Positions 9,244 to 16,612 of a stretch of 64,000 bases of DNA are shown here, piece after piece. The notes under the pieces are model-generated. The model was given only the letters and a program-made list of their open reading frames with translations. It was not told where the DNA came from and ran no database searches. The DNA is from CBDCFV01 sp965203835 (GTDB lineage: Bacteria > Chloroflexota > Dehalococcoidia > Lucifugimonadales > UBA3495). How positions within the stretch are numbered: position 1 is the first letter of the stretch; every line of letters begins with the position of its first letter. Where the stretch lies: assembly GCA_965203835.1 (NCBI GenBank), contig OZ241919.1, forward strand, positions 2,976,001-3,040,000, in the 5' to 3' direction. The translations under genes and the position numbers were made by a program.

Positions 9244-10194
9244 TCAGTCCTCAAAAAACCGGCGCGGATTGTCCACCATGATGGCGTTAATGTCGGCGTC
9301 AGTCGCGCCCAATTCCAGGAGGCGAGGCAGCACGTTGCGGGTGATGAAGAGGTAGCCGTCGGGGTTGAATTGCTCCCGCTCGCGACGTAATTCCTCCGAG
9401 GGCTGCACGGCTGGCGTGGAGTGGTCGTGGGAGAGCATGAGGCGGTGTGCCCAGCCGGCGTCGATTAACTGCTTGACCACTGTGGTTCGGACATCCCACT
9501 TGGGGGTTTCCGGCGTGCGTCCGCCGGGGTACCGGTCCAAGCCGAGCCAGACCCCTTCCTCCAGCAAGCCGATGAGGTAGGCGACGTCGGTGTCGTCGTT
9601 GCTGTGGCCGATGTAGACCCGGTTGAGGTCTACACCTTCTTCCTTGAGGATGCGGACCTGCTCCTCGCCAACCCGGTCCGGGGACCAAGTATGAGTGCTG
9701 ATGCGGGTGCCCGTGGCGTTGCAGGCACGGGCGGCGGCGCGGAGCACTATTTCCTCGTTGTCGGTAATACCGCCCCGGTCGCTGGCTACCTTGATGATGC
9801 CTGCCTTCACGCCGGTATCTTCGATGCCTTGCTCAATCTCCTTAATGAACAATGCAGCCACCCGGTCGACCGGAGCACCCCAGAAGATGCGCGGCACGGC
9901 CAAGTGATTGCCTGTGCATGGGATAACGTGAACGCCGGAGCGCTGGCTGACTTCAACCATCATCGAAACGTCGCGTCCCAAATCAAAGGTGGTGACGTCG
10001 ATGATGGTTCGAACTCCGCCCTCGTGGGCCTCGGAAAGGGCCGCCGACGCGGCATCGGCGATAGCCTGCCGGTCCTGAAAACCCGGGTAGGTGGCGGCGG
10101 CCCCGGCGGCACCCAAAGTGACATGTTCGTGGCTGAGGGTGAACCCCAGGTCGGCGGAATCAACCGGGCCGAGAACCGTATTGACTTGTGACAT
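9244..10194 (-). CDS. Phosphotriesterase-family metal-dependent hydrolase
   Basis: Amidohydrolase-superfamily TIM barrel of the phosphotriesterase/lactonase branch, 316 residues. The HxH pair is at residues 22-24 (SHEHV), the bridging carboxylated Lys candidate is K135 (GIIKVAS), and later ligands are in STHTW, YIGHSNDD and MLSHDHS. Relatives act as lactonases, phosphotriesterases or on sugar lactone phosphates; the substrate is not predictable here. A strong GGAGG lies 8 bases before the ATG. It is the third gene of the minus-strand set purA, TrpF-like, PTE, 55 bases after the second. Confidence 0.9.
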   Translation of the reverse strand: MSQVNTVLGPVDSADLGFTLSHEHVTLGAAGAAATYPGFQDRQAIADAASAALSEAHEGGVRTIIDVTTFDLGRDVSMMVEVSQRSGVHVIPCTGNHLAVPRIFWGAPVDRVAALFIKEIEQGIEDTGVKAGIIKVASDRGGITDNEEIVLRAAARACNATGTRISTHTWSPDRVGEEQVRILKEEGVDLNRVYIGHSNDDTDVAYLIGLLEEGVWLGLDRYPGGRTPETPKWDVRTTVVKQLIDAGWAHRLMLSHDHSTPAVQPSEELRREREQFNPDGYLFITRNVLPRLLELGATDADINAIMVDNPRRFFED

Positions 10195-10249
10195 TTCGAC
10201 GCCTCCTGTTCAATTGCGTGTACAAGCGGCTGCGATGCAATTCGCGGGG

Positions 10250-11008
10250 CTAGTCCAGCAGATCCAACGCCGTTCTCAAGTAGGCTCGAGCTACCGCAAC
10301 ATCCAGCCTGTCCTCACTGTCGCGCAAGCGGCCTTCCGCGTCAATGCTAACTCCGGCCCATTCGGGCAGCAGTGGGGACAGCAGCGCATCTAGGTTATCG
10401 GCGCAGAGGCCGCCGGCGACCACCAGTCCCATGCTTGGCGTTGCCTCGGCAACAGCGGCCAAGTACCGTGCGGTCAGTTGGGCGTCCAAAGGCACGCCCA
10501 TACCCTCCGAGGCGTCAACAAGCACGTCGGTCACGATGCCTTCGTAGAGGGCGCAGCGGCGGGCGATTTCATCCGGGCGGCCTTGTGCGGCCCTCATTGC
10601 CTCGCCGCCGACCTGCAGGACAATGCGCCTTGGATGGCAACGGTTGCGGAACTCTTGGAGGGCGGCGGGGTAGGGCCAGGGCGCTCCTCTGATGGCGTTT
10701 ATTTGCACACCGTGGCAGTTGACGCCGCCGACGGCCATTGCGCGGGCCAGCACATCCGTAAGGTCGGCTTCGGCCCTGGGCCTGTAATGCACCAGGTTGA
10801 GGCAGCGCGGGTCGCTCGAGAAGATGCCGGCAATGGAATCGGGCGATGGGCAACGTCCTGGAGCATCGCTCGTTCCGCCGTCCAAGAGCGCATTGCTGAG
10901 CAACACGCCGCACATCAGGAGGCGTCTAGGGGAAGGGGGCAGGCTTCCAATGACGGCGGTCACTTCCTCCGGCGTCGTAAAGCCCGTGATCCCGATGTAT
11001 GGAGTCAT
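10250..11008 (-). CDS. TrpF-like (phosphoribosylanthranilate isomerase-like) TIM-barrel protein
   Basis: About 252 residues. The order of motifs resembles TrpF: GVQINAI in the middle, then VLVDASEGMG, VVAGGLCADNLDALL and GVSIDAEGRLRD, which parallel TrpF's D-SxxGGTG, LAGGLxPxNV and GVDVSSGVE segments. Conservation is partial: the usual HG/CG N-terminal Cys motif is not convincing, so anthranilate isomerase activity is not assured. It starts 10 bases after the purA stop (ATG 11008; a TTG at 11014 is an alternative), so it is translationally close to purA. It could serve a phosphoribosyl-amine related step or be a diverged paralogue. Confidence 0.65.
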   Translation of the reverse strand: MTPYIGITGFTTPEEVTAVIGSLPPSPRRLLMCGVLLSNALLDGGTSDAPGRCPSPDSIAGIFSSDPRCLNLVHYRPRAEADLTDVLARAMAVGGVNCHGVQINAIRGAPWPYPAALQEFRNRCHPRRIVLQVGGEAMRAAQGRPDEIARRCALYEGIVTDVLVDASEGMGVPLDAQLTARYLAAVAEATPSMGLVVAGGLCADNLDALLSPLLPEWAGVSIDAEGRLRDSEDRLDVAVARAYLRTALDLLD

Positions 11009-11017
11009 GGACAACCG

Positions 11018-12307
11018 CTAGGCGATCACCGGCTCGACCTGGATCGTCTCCCCGCGGCTGGGACCGGTCGAGATTATCTGGACCCGGCAGCCAACCAGCT
11101 CTTCGATGCGTTTTACGTAGGCCACCGCGTTGGCTGGCAACTGTGACATGCTCGTGGCGCTGGCAGTCGGTTCGTCCCAACCGGGCAGCTCTTCGAACAC
11201 CGGCTGGCATTGGGCCAGCAGACCGGTATTCGAAGGGAATCTGGCCTGTTCATGCCCGTTGACCCGGTAGCCGACGCACACTTTCACTGAAGAAAACCCG
11301 TCCAGGATGTCCAACCGGGTCAATACCAGGCCGGTGAACCCGTTGACCTCGCGGCTGTAGCGGCCCGCTACCGCGTCGAACCATCCCACCCGCCTGGCGC
11401 GGCCGGTGGTCGTGCCGTACTCATGGGCCTTTTCCCTTAGCTCCTCGCCCATCTCTCCATGCATCTCCGACGGCATGGGGCCCTCGCCCACCCTGGTGGA
11501 GTAGGCTTTGAACACTCCCAGCACCCCGGCGATGGAGTGCGGGCTGATGCCCAAGCCGGTGCATGCCCCGCCAATGCTGGGTGAGGACGAGGTCACGTAT
11601 GGATACGACCCGTGGTCGATGTCCAGAAGAACGCCCTGAGCGCCCTCGATCAGGATGTTCTTGCCTTGGTCCAGCATGTCCTGGAGGATCTGCTCGGTTG
11701 GTCTAACGTAGGGGCGCAGGCGTTCCGCCCAATCGGCGCATTTGTCGAGGACCTTCTGCAGCTCCAACGGCTCTTCGCCGTATATCTTGGTGATGACCTG
11801 GTTCTTGAAGCTAAGGGCCTGCTCCAAGCGCGCGGCCAGTACCTCCTCCAGTTCCAGCAGGTCTCCCACCCGGATGCCCACCCTGCTGATCTTGTCGGTG
11901 TAGGCCGGACCTACGCCCCTGCCGGTGGTGCCGATGGCTGCTGCGCCTTTGGCTTCCTCTTCCAAGCGGTCCAGGAGGATGTGGTAGGGCATGATGAGGT
12001 GGGCGCGCTCGCTGACGTAGAAGCGGCTGATGTCGATGCCGCGCGACTCCAGCTCCTCCAACTCTCCCAGCAACACGTCGGCATCTATGACTACGCCGTT
12101 GCCGATGATGGCGCAGGCGCCGGGCCAGCAGAGACCTGAAGGCACCAAGTGGAGTTGGAATGTGCCGCTTTCGTTGACGACTGTATGGCCGGCATTGGGC
12201 CCGCCGGCGAAACGCACCACGGCGTCGGTCTTGCCGGCAAGGTAGTCAACCACTTTCCCCTTGCCCTCGTCTCCCCATTGGCCGCCGATTACCGCGTAGG
12301 CCGGCAT
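11018..12307 (-). CDS. purA: Adenylosuccinate synthetase
   Basis: GTP-dependent conversion of IMP and aspartate to adenylosuccinate in AMP synthesis. All signature blocks are visible: GGQWGDEGKGKVVD at the N-terminus, GPNAGHTV, GTTGRGVGPAY, EGAQGVLLDIDHG and EYGTTTGRARRVGW. The length of 429 residues is standard. The start at 12307 is fixed by GGGAGGATAC just upstream; seven extra N-terminal codons in the open frame are not conserved. It leads a minus-strand unit with the TrpF-like and PTE genes. A plausible extended -10 promoter lies 60 bases upstream. Confidence 0.97.
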   Translation of the reverse strand: MPAYAVIGGQWGDEGKGKVVDYLAGKTDAVVRFAGGPNAGHTVVNESGTFQLHLVPSGLCWPGACAIIGNGVVIDADVLLGELEELESRGIDISRFYVSERAHLIMPYHILLDRLEEEAKGAAAIGTTGRGVGPAYTDKISRVGIRVGDLLELEEVLAARLEQALSFKNQVITKIYGEEPLELQKVLDKCADWAERLRPYVRPTEQILQDMLDQGKNILIEGAQGVLLDIDHGSYPYVTSSSPSIGGACTGLGISPHSIAGVLGVFKAYSTRVGEGPMPSEMHGEMGEELREKAHEYGTTTGRARRVGWFDAVAGRYSREVNGFTGLVLTRLDILDGFSSVKVCVGYRVNGHEQARFPSNTGLLAQCQPVFEELPGWDEPTASATSMSQLPANAVAYVKRIEELVGCRVQIISTGPSRGETIQVEPVIA

Positions 12308-12367
12308 GTATCCTCCCTGAAAACGCAATCAGCCCGCCCGCGCCTGGGCCGGGCAAAAACCACGGGC

Positions 12368-12376
12368 AGTATAGCA
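12368..12376 (-). promoter_or_regulatory. Probable purA promoter (extended -10)
   Basis: Read on the minus strand this is TGCTATACT, an extended -10 box (TGnTATACT), placing the transcription start near 12362 and giving a purA leader of about 55 bases. The -35 region is poor, which is tolerated with an extended -10. Confidence 0.45.
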
Positions 12377-12457
12377 AAAACCCCCTTGGTATGGAAGTGA
12401 GCGAACAACCCTTTGGGCAAAGGCGGTTTGACACTCCAAGGCGGGTGCAAAGTAACG

Positions 12458-12544
12458 GTCTGAATCAGGATTATCAAGATTAAAGGATGTCCAGGATTGA
12501 GAATATCCTGAAAATCACCAAATCCGGTAAATCCTGATTCAGAC
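12458..12544. repeat. Dispersed repeat bounded by GTCTGAATCAGGATT inverted repeats, copy 1
   Basis: An 87-bp AT-richer segment with a perfect 15-base inverted repeat at its ends (GTCTGAATCAGGATT at 12458-12472 and its complement at 12530-12544) and internal AGGATT/ATCCTG motifs. A second, looser inverted pair (GGCGGGTGCAAAG at about 12440 and CTTTGCACCTGCCC after 12550) encloses it. A similar element lies at 59782-59871. No ORF is inside. The 12308-12658 gap holds otherwise only the purA promoter. Confidence 0.75.
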
Positions 12545-12658
12545 AATGCCGGAGATAAAGACCTTTGCACCTGCCCTGTTTGACACCCTGAAAGGCCTTG
12601 ACTAAAATCCCCCCACTCTGAACATGCTCCTTGGCCGGGATCCCGGTCTAGTCAGTGA

Positions 12659-13030
12659 ATGTACCCCATGGCCCAAGCGGTCAGGCCGGAAACGACTGTT
12701 GAAGCATCCCGTTGCGCCAAATGCTCGCGCAGGCTTCGGGACGGCCGGAGCTTTGTGTTCGCCGTAAAAGCGGAAACCGGAGGTCCGGAAGCAAGTGAGG
12801 CAGAAGTGGCCGCGCCCAAGTGTTTCCTCTGCTCGCTGCGGCACTGGCCGATGATCAGGAAGTCCCTGATGGCATCCGTCGTTGTTGGGACTCTGCTTAC
12901 CCTGTTGAACCAGGGAGACTTTCTGGTCTCCGGAAACTGGAACCCCGCCCTGTATTGGAAAATTCCGTTGACCTACTGCGTACCCTTCATAGTAGCCACC
13001 TATGGCGCCCTGTCAAACGTGCGCAAGTAG
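12659..13030 (+). CDS. NrtS-like small membrane protein with N-terminal zinc-ribbon Cys pairs
   Basis: 123 residues. The C-terminal half (MIRKSLMASVVVGTLLTLLN, then NQGD, KIPLTY, VPFIVATYGAL) matches the pattern of the NrtS family, small two-helix proteins described as nitrate/nitrite transporters in cyanobacteria. Membrane segments fall near residues 71-87 and 100-117. Unusually the first 60 residues carry CxxC at 19/22 and CxxC at 55/58, a probable metal-binding knuckle. The start may be ATG 12659 or 12668; neither has a strong ribosome site. It is flanked by minus-strand purA and lexA and so is transcribed alone. Confidence 0.7.
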   Translation: MYPMAQAVRPETTVEASRCAKCSRRLRDGRSFVFAVKAETGGPEASEAEVAAPKCFLCSLRHWPMIRKSLMASVVVGTLLTLLNQGDFLVSGNWNPALYWKIPLTYCVPFIVATYGALSNVRK

Positions 13031-13096
13031 CGGCATCCAACCCCGTCCTGCTTTGCCATCGGGGAAATCCTGGCGGCCGGATGCCGACCATCGGCT

Positions 13097-13750
13097 TCAG
13101 GAGAACTTGCGGATTACCGCCACCACCTTGCCGTGGACTTCCACGTTTCCGGCGTCGCAGTATATCGGCTCCATCTGGCTGTTAGCCGGCTGAAGGCGTA
13201 CCCGGTCCCCTTCCAGGTAGAATTTCTTCAACGTGGCTTCCTCTTCGTTCTTCAGCCACGCAACCACCGTGTCCCCATTGGCGGCTTGATTAGTTGGATT
13301 GACGATGACCACGTCGCCGTCGTCGATCAGAGCGTCTATCATCGAAGACCCGGTCACACTCAGCCCGTACAACCGCCCGTAACGCCGGGGCAAATCGGGA
13401 GAAACCTCGATGGTGTCGAATTCCTGGCTGGAGGCGGCGTCCTCGGTGGAGAACACCGGGATGGGCAGGCCGGCGGCGATACCGCCGACTATGGCCACGC
13501 GGGGTACGTTGGAGGCCGGCTGGCCTCTTTCGTCCAATAATTCGATGCCGCGGGCTACGTCAGGCCGCCGGTTGAGATAACCGTCCCGGTCCAGAATGCG
13601 TAGATTGTAGTCCACCACCGAGGTGGAACTGATGTTACAGGCTTTTTGCACGTCCCGCACGGTAGGCGGGATGCCGTTTTCGACAATGAAGTCCTGGATA
13701 AATTCCAATATCCGCTGGCGCCTGGGAGGCAATTTTTTTCTCGAGACCAT
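13097..13750 (-). CDS. lexA: LexA repressor / self-cleaving SOS regulator
   Basis: 217 residues from ATG 13750. The N-terminal winged helix-turn-helix (RRQRILEFIQDFIVENGIPP, then TVRDVQKACNISSTSVV) is followed by the S24 latent protease domain. The autocleavage site Ala93-Gly94 lies in GGIAAGLPIP, the nucleophile Ser136 in VTGSSM and the Lys175 base in ATLKKF. The start codon is the third candidate in frame; the upstream TTG would add 14 unconserved residues. Lower-coordinate neighbour nrtS is convergent with it; rpsT lies upstream on the same strand. I could not identify a self-operator with confidence. Confidence 0.95.
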   Translation of the reverse strand: MVSRKKLPPRRQRILEFIQDFIVENGIPPTVRDVQKACNISSTSVVDYNLRILDRDGYLNRRPDVARGIELLDERGQPASNVPRVAIVGGIAAGLPIPVFSTEDAASSQEFDTIEVSPDLPRRYGRLYGLSVTGSSMIDALIDDGDVVIVNPTNQAANGDTVVAWLKNEEEATLKKFYLEGDRVRLQPANSQMEPIYCDAGNVEVHGKVVAVIRKFS

Positions 13751-13930
13751 ATCCCGCTCCGACGTACCCATACTGTGTTGCCAAGCTATCAAAGGAGGAA
13801 ATAGCTGTCAACGACGAAATGTCACCCAAGGAGGAATGCCGCGGGTTAACGGCATGTGCGGCAGAGGCGATAACCTTGGAGAATCAGCAGAGTGCGGCGA
13901 TGGTGACGGAAGAAGCAGGGCAGGCAGCCT

Positions 13931-13973
13931 CAAAAAGAGCATAGACGGCGCGAGTGTTTTGCGCACCGTCTAT
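13931..13973 (-). terminator. Intrinsic terminator of rpsT
   Basis: On the minus strand ATAGACGG-TGCGC pairs with GCGC-CGTCTAT (a two-base bulge in a stem of about 11 bp) and is followed by GCTCTTTTTG. It lies 15 bases past the rpsT stop and separates rpsT from lexA. Confidence 0.75.
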
Positions 13974-13987
13974 CCGGTGATTCCTGA

Positions 13988-14245
13988 CTACGAGCTTATT
14001 AGCTTGTTGAACCGCGCCGTCAGGCGCGCCTTGCTCCGTGACGCGGTGTTCTTGGGGAGTACGCCCTTGCGAACAGCCTTGTCCAGCAGGCTGACCGCCT
14101 GCGGCACGGCCGTCTCGGCAGCATCGAGGTCCCCGGCTCCCATGGCCCGGACGGCCCTGGCGACTCCGGTGCGGGTGGCCGTTCGCACCCCCCTATTGCG
14201 TTGGGCGCGTTTTACTTGTTGTCGAGCTACCTTTCTCGCGGGCAA
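13988..14245 (-). CDS. rpsT: 30S ribosomal protein S20 (TTG start)
   Basis: 85-residue basic helical protein, typical for S20, ending in KARLTARFNKLISS and starting PARKVARQQVKRAQRNR. It binds 16S rRNA early in 30S assembly. The start is TTG at 14245, preceded by AACAGGAGGATGTAA: a strong GGAGG with correct spacing to the TTG. Between them lies ATG followed immediately by TAA, so an ATG start is impossible. A UUG start is also known for E. coli rpsT, where it is linked to autogenous control. The leader is about 170 bases long and contains a palindromic repeat. Confidence 0.93.
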   Translation of the reverse strand: MPARKVARQQVKRAQRNRGVRTATRTGVARAVRAMGAGDLDAAETAVPQAVSLLDKAVRKGVLPKNTASRSKARLTARFNKLISS

Positions 14246-14290
14246 TTACATCCTCCTGTTCCTTTGACGACCTCTCGTCGCTGTCTTATG

Positions 14291-14340
14291 GATTCCCGCC
14301 CCCGCCTTCGCGGGGGTGACGTTCCTGCGCGGGAATGACG
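14291..14340 (-). repeat. Compound palindromic repeat (ATTCCCGC/GCGGGAAT family) in the rpsT leader
   Basis: Outer arms ATTCCCGC and GCGGGAAT enclose an inner CCCCCGC-CTTC-GCGGGGG hairpin. It is a near-exact reverse complement of the element at 48224-48274. It lies inside the inferred rpsT 5' leader. Confidence 0.8.
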
Positions 14341-14421
14341 GGTTGGGAAGCGCGGCGAGTTTCAGGGTGGTTTCTTATCCAAAACGCTTGCCGCGCCTGT
14401 ATCGGCTACACGATGGTAGCA

Positions 14422-14450
14422 ATTATAAACCACCGAGGGTTGTTTTCCAA
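14422..14450 (-). promoter_or_regulatory. Probable rpsT promoter
   Basis: Minus-strand TTGGAA (14450-14445), 17-base spacer, TATAAT (14427-14422). Transcription would start near 14415. The left inverted repeat of the 4.56-kb element begins only 16 bases upstream of the -35 box, so the insertion left this promoter intact. Confidence 0.65.
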
Positions 14451-14465
14451 CGAAGGGGTTGAGTC

Positions 14466-14543
14466 GAGAAAATTGCAAAACTGGGCGGGCAAAAATTAGG
14501 CAACGGATTACAAGCAGTATCGTTGCGAATATCGGAATCGGTG
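14466..14543 (+). repeat. Left 78-bp terminal inverted repeat
   Basis: Begins GAGAAAATTGCAAAACTG and ends AATATCGGAATCGGTG. It differs from the right copy at nine positions, all substitutions. It abuts the C-terminus of the Nudix gene by 16 bases on the inner side. Confidence 0.85.
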
Positions 14544-14559
14544 ATATAGCTTGTTGACA

Positions 14560-14943
14560 TTATAGCTGACTCGCCCGCACCCGTTCCAAGATAGACTCAG
14601 CCGACTCAAGCATCGGGATGTTGGTTGCCCAGTCCCACCAAGCGAAGTCACTTAACTCCTTCCGTTGCAACCTCACTTCGCCCTGTACGTCGGCCTGAAC
14701 AACCCTGTGGAGCATTACGTTGCCTTCGTGGTCGAACAGGTATCTGGCTTGGATGACACATAGCCGTGTCTCTTCCCGAATCTCCCGGCACGCCGCCTCA
14801 ATCACGCCTTCACGTCTTTCTATCCCGCCCCCTGGCAGACTGTACCGGCGGGCTCCCCGCTCTTTGACAAGGAGCACGCTGCCGTTCTGTTCAGCCACCA
14901 CCGTGGCGCGTGGGCGTTTGCCCATGCGTTCTCTTGCCATCAT
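14560..14943 (-). CDS. Nudix hydrolase (element cargo)
   Basis: 127 residues. The Nudix box is intact: Gly, then E at +6 in GGGIERREGV, and REIREET with the metal-binding glutamates. The reaction is hydrolysis of a nucleoside diphosphate linked to X; the substrate is not predictable. ATG 14943 (or 14940) has AGAGG upstream and lies 6 bases after the stop of the CAP-domain gene, so the two are co-transcribed. It lies just inside the left inverted repeat. A 10-residue tail resembling its C-terminus (LERVR) recurs as a fragment near 48180. Confidence 0.85.
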   Translation of the reverse strand: MMARERMGKRPRATVVAEQNGSVLLVKERGARRYSLPGGGIERREGVIEAACREIREETRLCVIQARYLFDHEGNVMLHRVVQADVQGEVRLQRKELSDFAWWDWATNIPMLESAESILERVRASQL

Positions 14944-14949
14944 TGACCT

Positions 14950-15615
14950 CTAACAAAGCACCATAGTGCTGTAGTAACCATAGCCGTAATTACTGCTGTG
15001 TCCTTCGTGGATGCCTATCCCAACCCGGTCGTAAGTAGGGTCAAGCATGTTTTCGCGGTGGCCTGGACTATCCATCCAACTCTGCACTGTGTACTCGGGG
15101 TCAGTTAAGCCGAAGTGGATATTTTCACCAAGACCGATAGTGCCAGGCTTCCGGCATGAATAGCCGGCCTTGATACCCCGCTCGGTAGCACCGTCTCCCA
15201 CCTTGTTCCGGTGGGCGAAGTAATCATTCTCGGCCATGTCCTTGCTGTGCGACCGGGCTATGTCCCGCAGGTCCGAGTCCCATAGCAACGGGTGGAGTCC
15301 CCGCTTCTCCCGTTCGATATTGGTCAGCGTGACTATATGACGCTCGTGCAGGTCTTGTTTCTCGGCCTTATCCGCTGCGCGTTGCTCGGCACGCTGGGCG
15401 GCTTCCGAAGCGACTGCACTTGCCACCTTTTCCGCGGCGTCCGGCTTCACGAAATAGACGATGCCGCCCGCGACAATGGCAATAAGAAGTATGAAGAGAA
15501 GGTAGTTGGCCCATGACCGCCGCCACCTGCGCCTTCCGAGCCAGTAGTGGCGACCGTACTTCCGGCGTCTCCTGTGGGTGTGATAAGAACCGTTGTGGTA
15601 GTGGCTGTATGGCAT
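14950..15615 (-). CDS. Membrane-anchored CAP/SCP-domain protein (element cargo)
   Basis: 221 residues. A basic N-terminus rich in His, Arg and Tyr is followed by one membrane helix at about 36-57 and an Ala/Glu-rich helical spacer. The CAP domain then reads NIEREKRGLHPLLWDSDLRD, HSKDMAENDYFAHR, GENIHFG and SPGHRENMLDPTYDRVGIG, all family hallmarks. The domain should face outward. CAP proteins occur widely as secreted proteins of mostly unknown function. It lies between the lipoprotein (31 bases upstream) and the Nudix gene, suggesting a three-gene minus-strand unit inside the transposon. Confidence 0.87.
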   Translation of the reverse strand: MPYSHYHNGSYHTHRRRRKYGRHYWLGRRRWRRSWANYLLFILLIAIVAGGIVYFVKPDAAEKVASAVASEAAQRAEQRAADKAEKQDLHERHIVTLTNIEREKRGLHPLLWDSDLRDIARSHSKDMAENDYFAHRNKVGDGATERGIKAGYSCRKPGTIGLGENIHFGLTDPEYTVQSWMDSPGHRENMLDPTYDRVGIGIHEGHSSNYGYGYYSTMVLC

Positions 15616-15646
15616 AAGGAGTCCCCCTGCGGCAGAAATTCAAATG

Positions 15647-16420
15647 TTACTCGCAAGTACCCATGACCCTTTTCACCGCATCCTCCATCTGGCTTATGTC
15701 GAACCATGCCATGATTCCGTTGCCGATTCCTACCCCAGCCCTTTCGGTGAGCGCGCCCATCTGAGTTTTGTCTTTGAACGAGTTGAGGAACGCCACCGTC
15801 TTGTTGCCTGCATACGGCCACAAATCGCCCCCTGGGTAGTATGTGGTCATGCCATCGTCTGCGAGGTCCCACTCGATGACGGTCTTGGTCTCACCGTCAA
15901 GCTGGAACGCGCGCCCTGTCGCCGTTCCGGTCATCATCGTCACTTTGGATGGCTGGAAGAGCGGCGTCTGCCAAACGATTGACGCTTTTATGCCACACTT
16001 GAATTGTGATACGAGGAACGCTGGCCGTTTTGCTGGGCGGATACCTGTTTCCCTGCTGAGTTCACCACCGCTAACGACCGCGTAGTCCGCAGCTTGGAGA
16101 ATACTTAGTACCATCCCGTCCGTTTCCGCCCATTCCCACTCACGAGGATGATGCTTGCTTTCATGCCCAGAAGTCGCCGTGGGTGTGGGCGTAGGCAGTG
16201 GAGTGCCGGTCGGCAGCGTGGTGTACGTGAGGTATGGAGTCCACGTCGGTACTGGTGCATCAGTCGGGAGCGGCGTGTAGGTCGAGTACGGCGTGGCCGT
16301 GGCCTGCGGCTCACTGGCGGTCGCTATGGGACGCCGGGGTGGTTCGGCGGGTTGGCAGGCCAGGGCGACGAGGCTGACAGCGATAACGAACAGGAACGCG
16401 GATATTCCACGGCTGGACAT
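15647..16420 (-). CDS. Lipoprotein with Pro/Thr-rich linker (element cargo)
   Basis: 257 residues. Signal peptide with hydrophobic core FLFVIAVSLVALAC and a lipobox ending in Cys22, then a low-complexity stalk of TP/TPYSTYTPLPT repeats to about residue 82, then a globular domain of about 170 residues. I do not recognise the C-terminal domain. Stalks of this PTPT type are common in Chloroflexota exported proteins. First gene of the minus-strand cargo unit; its leader would include the structured segment at 16454-16569. Confidence 0.78.
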   Translation of the reverse strand: MSSRGISAFLFVIAVSLVALACQPAEPPRRPIATASEPQATATPYSTYTPLPTDAPVPTWTPYLTYTTLPTGTPLPTPTPTATSGHESKHHPREWEWAETDGMVLSILQAADYAVVSGGELSRETGIRPAKRPAFLVSQFKCGIKASIVWQTPLFQPSKVTMMTGTATGRAFQLDGETKTVIEWDLADDGMTTYYPGGDLWPYAGNKTVAFLNSFKDKTQMGALTERAGVGIGNGIMAWFDISQMEDAVKRVMGTCE

Positions 16421-16453
16421 GGGAGGTGCCCCCTTGCGGCGAAAGGCTAGTGA

Positions 16454-16569
16454 CTACCGTTGCCACGCGACAGCCGCCCGCCCCCGAGCCTACAAGGGGA
16501 CTCGAAAGTCCTAGCCATAACCTATGAAGGCTCGGGGGAATACCCGATAGCGGTAGCGGGTCGCGTGGC
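16454..16569. other. Strongly structured divergent intergenic segment
   Basis: Nested inverted repeats: GCCACGCGAC (16462-16471) with GTCGCGTGGC (16560-16569); inside these CCCCCGAGCCT (16481-16491) with AGGCTCGGGGG (16528-16538); and between those a GGACT-CGAA-AGTCC hairpin (16498-16511). CTACCG (16454-16459) could pair with CGGTAG (16551-16556), crossing the outer helix. It lies 34 bases before the lipoprotein start on the minus strand, so it may be a leader RNA. The gap 16421-16844 contains this, the palindrome at 16590, and a short unsupported ORF. Confidence 0.6.
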
Positions 16570-16589
16570 GGGGGCAGTATACCGCAGTC

Positions 16590-16612
16590 CGTTATGTATG
16601 TGCTACATAACG
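16590..16612. promoter_or_regulatory. Operator-like inverted repeat
   Basis: CGTTATGTA and TACATAACG are perfect 9-bp arms separated by TGTGC. The size and symmetry suit a dimeric repressor. It lies between the divergent lipoprotein and zinc-ribbon genes inside the element. No regulator gene is present in the element, so the factor is unknown. Confidence 0.5.

Noticed and set aside
13836..14267. Plus-strand frame with AAGGAGGA before ATG, running across rpsT
   Set aside because: It reads through the rpsT terminator and antisense to rpsT, and its composition is unlike a protein. The ribosome-like site is probably chance.
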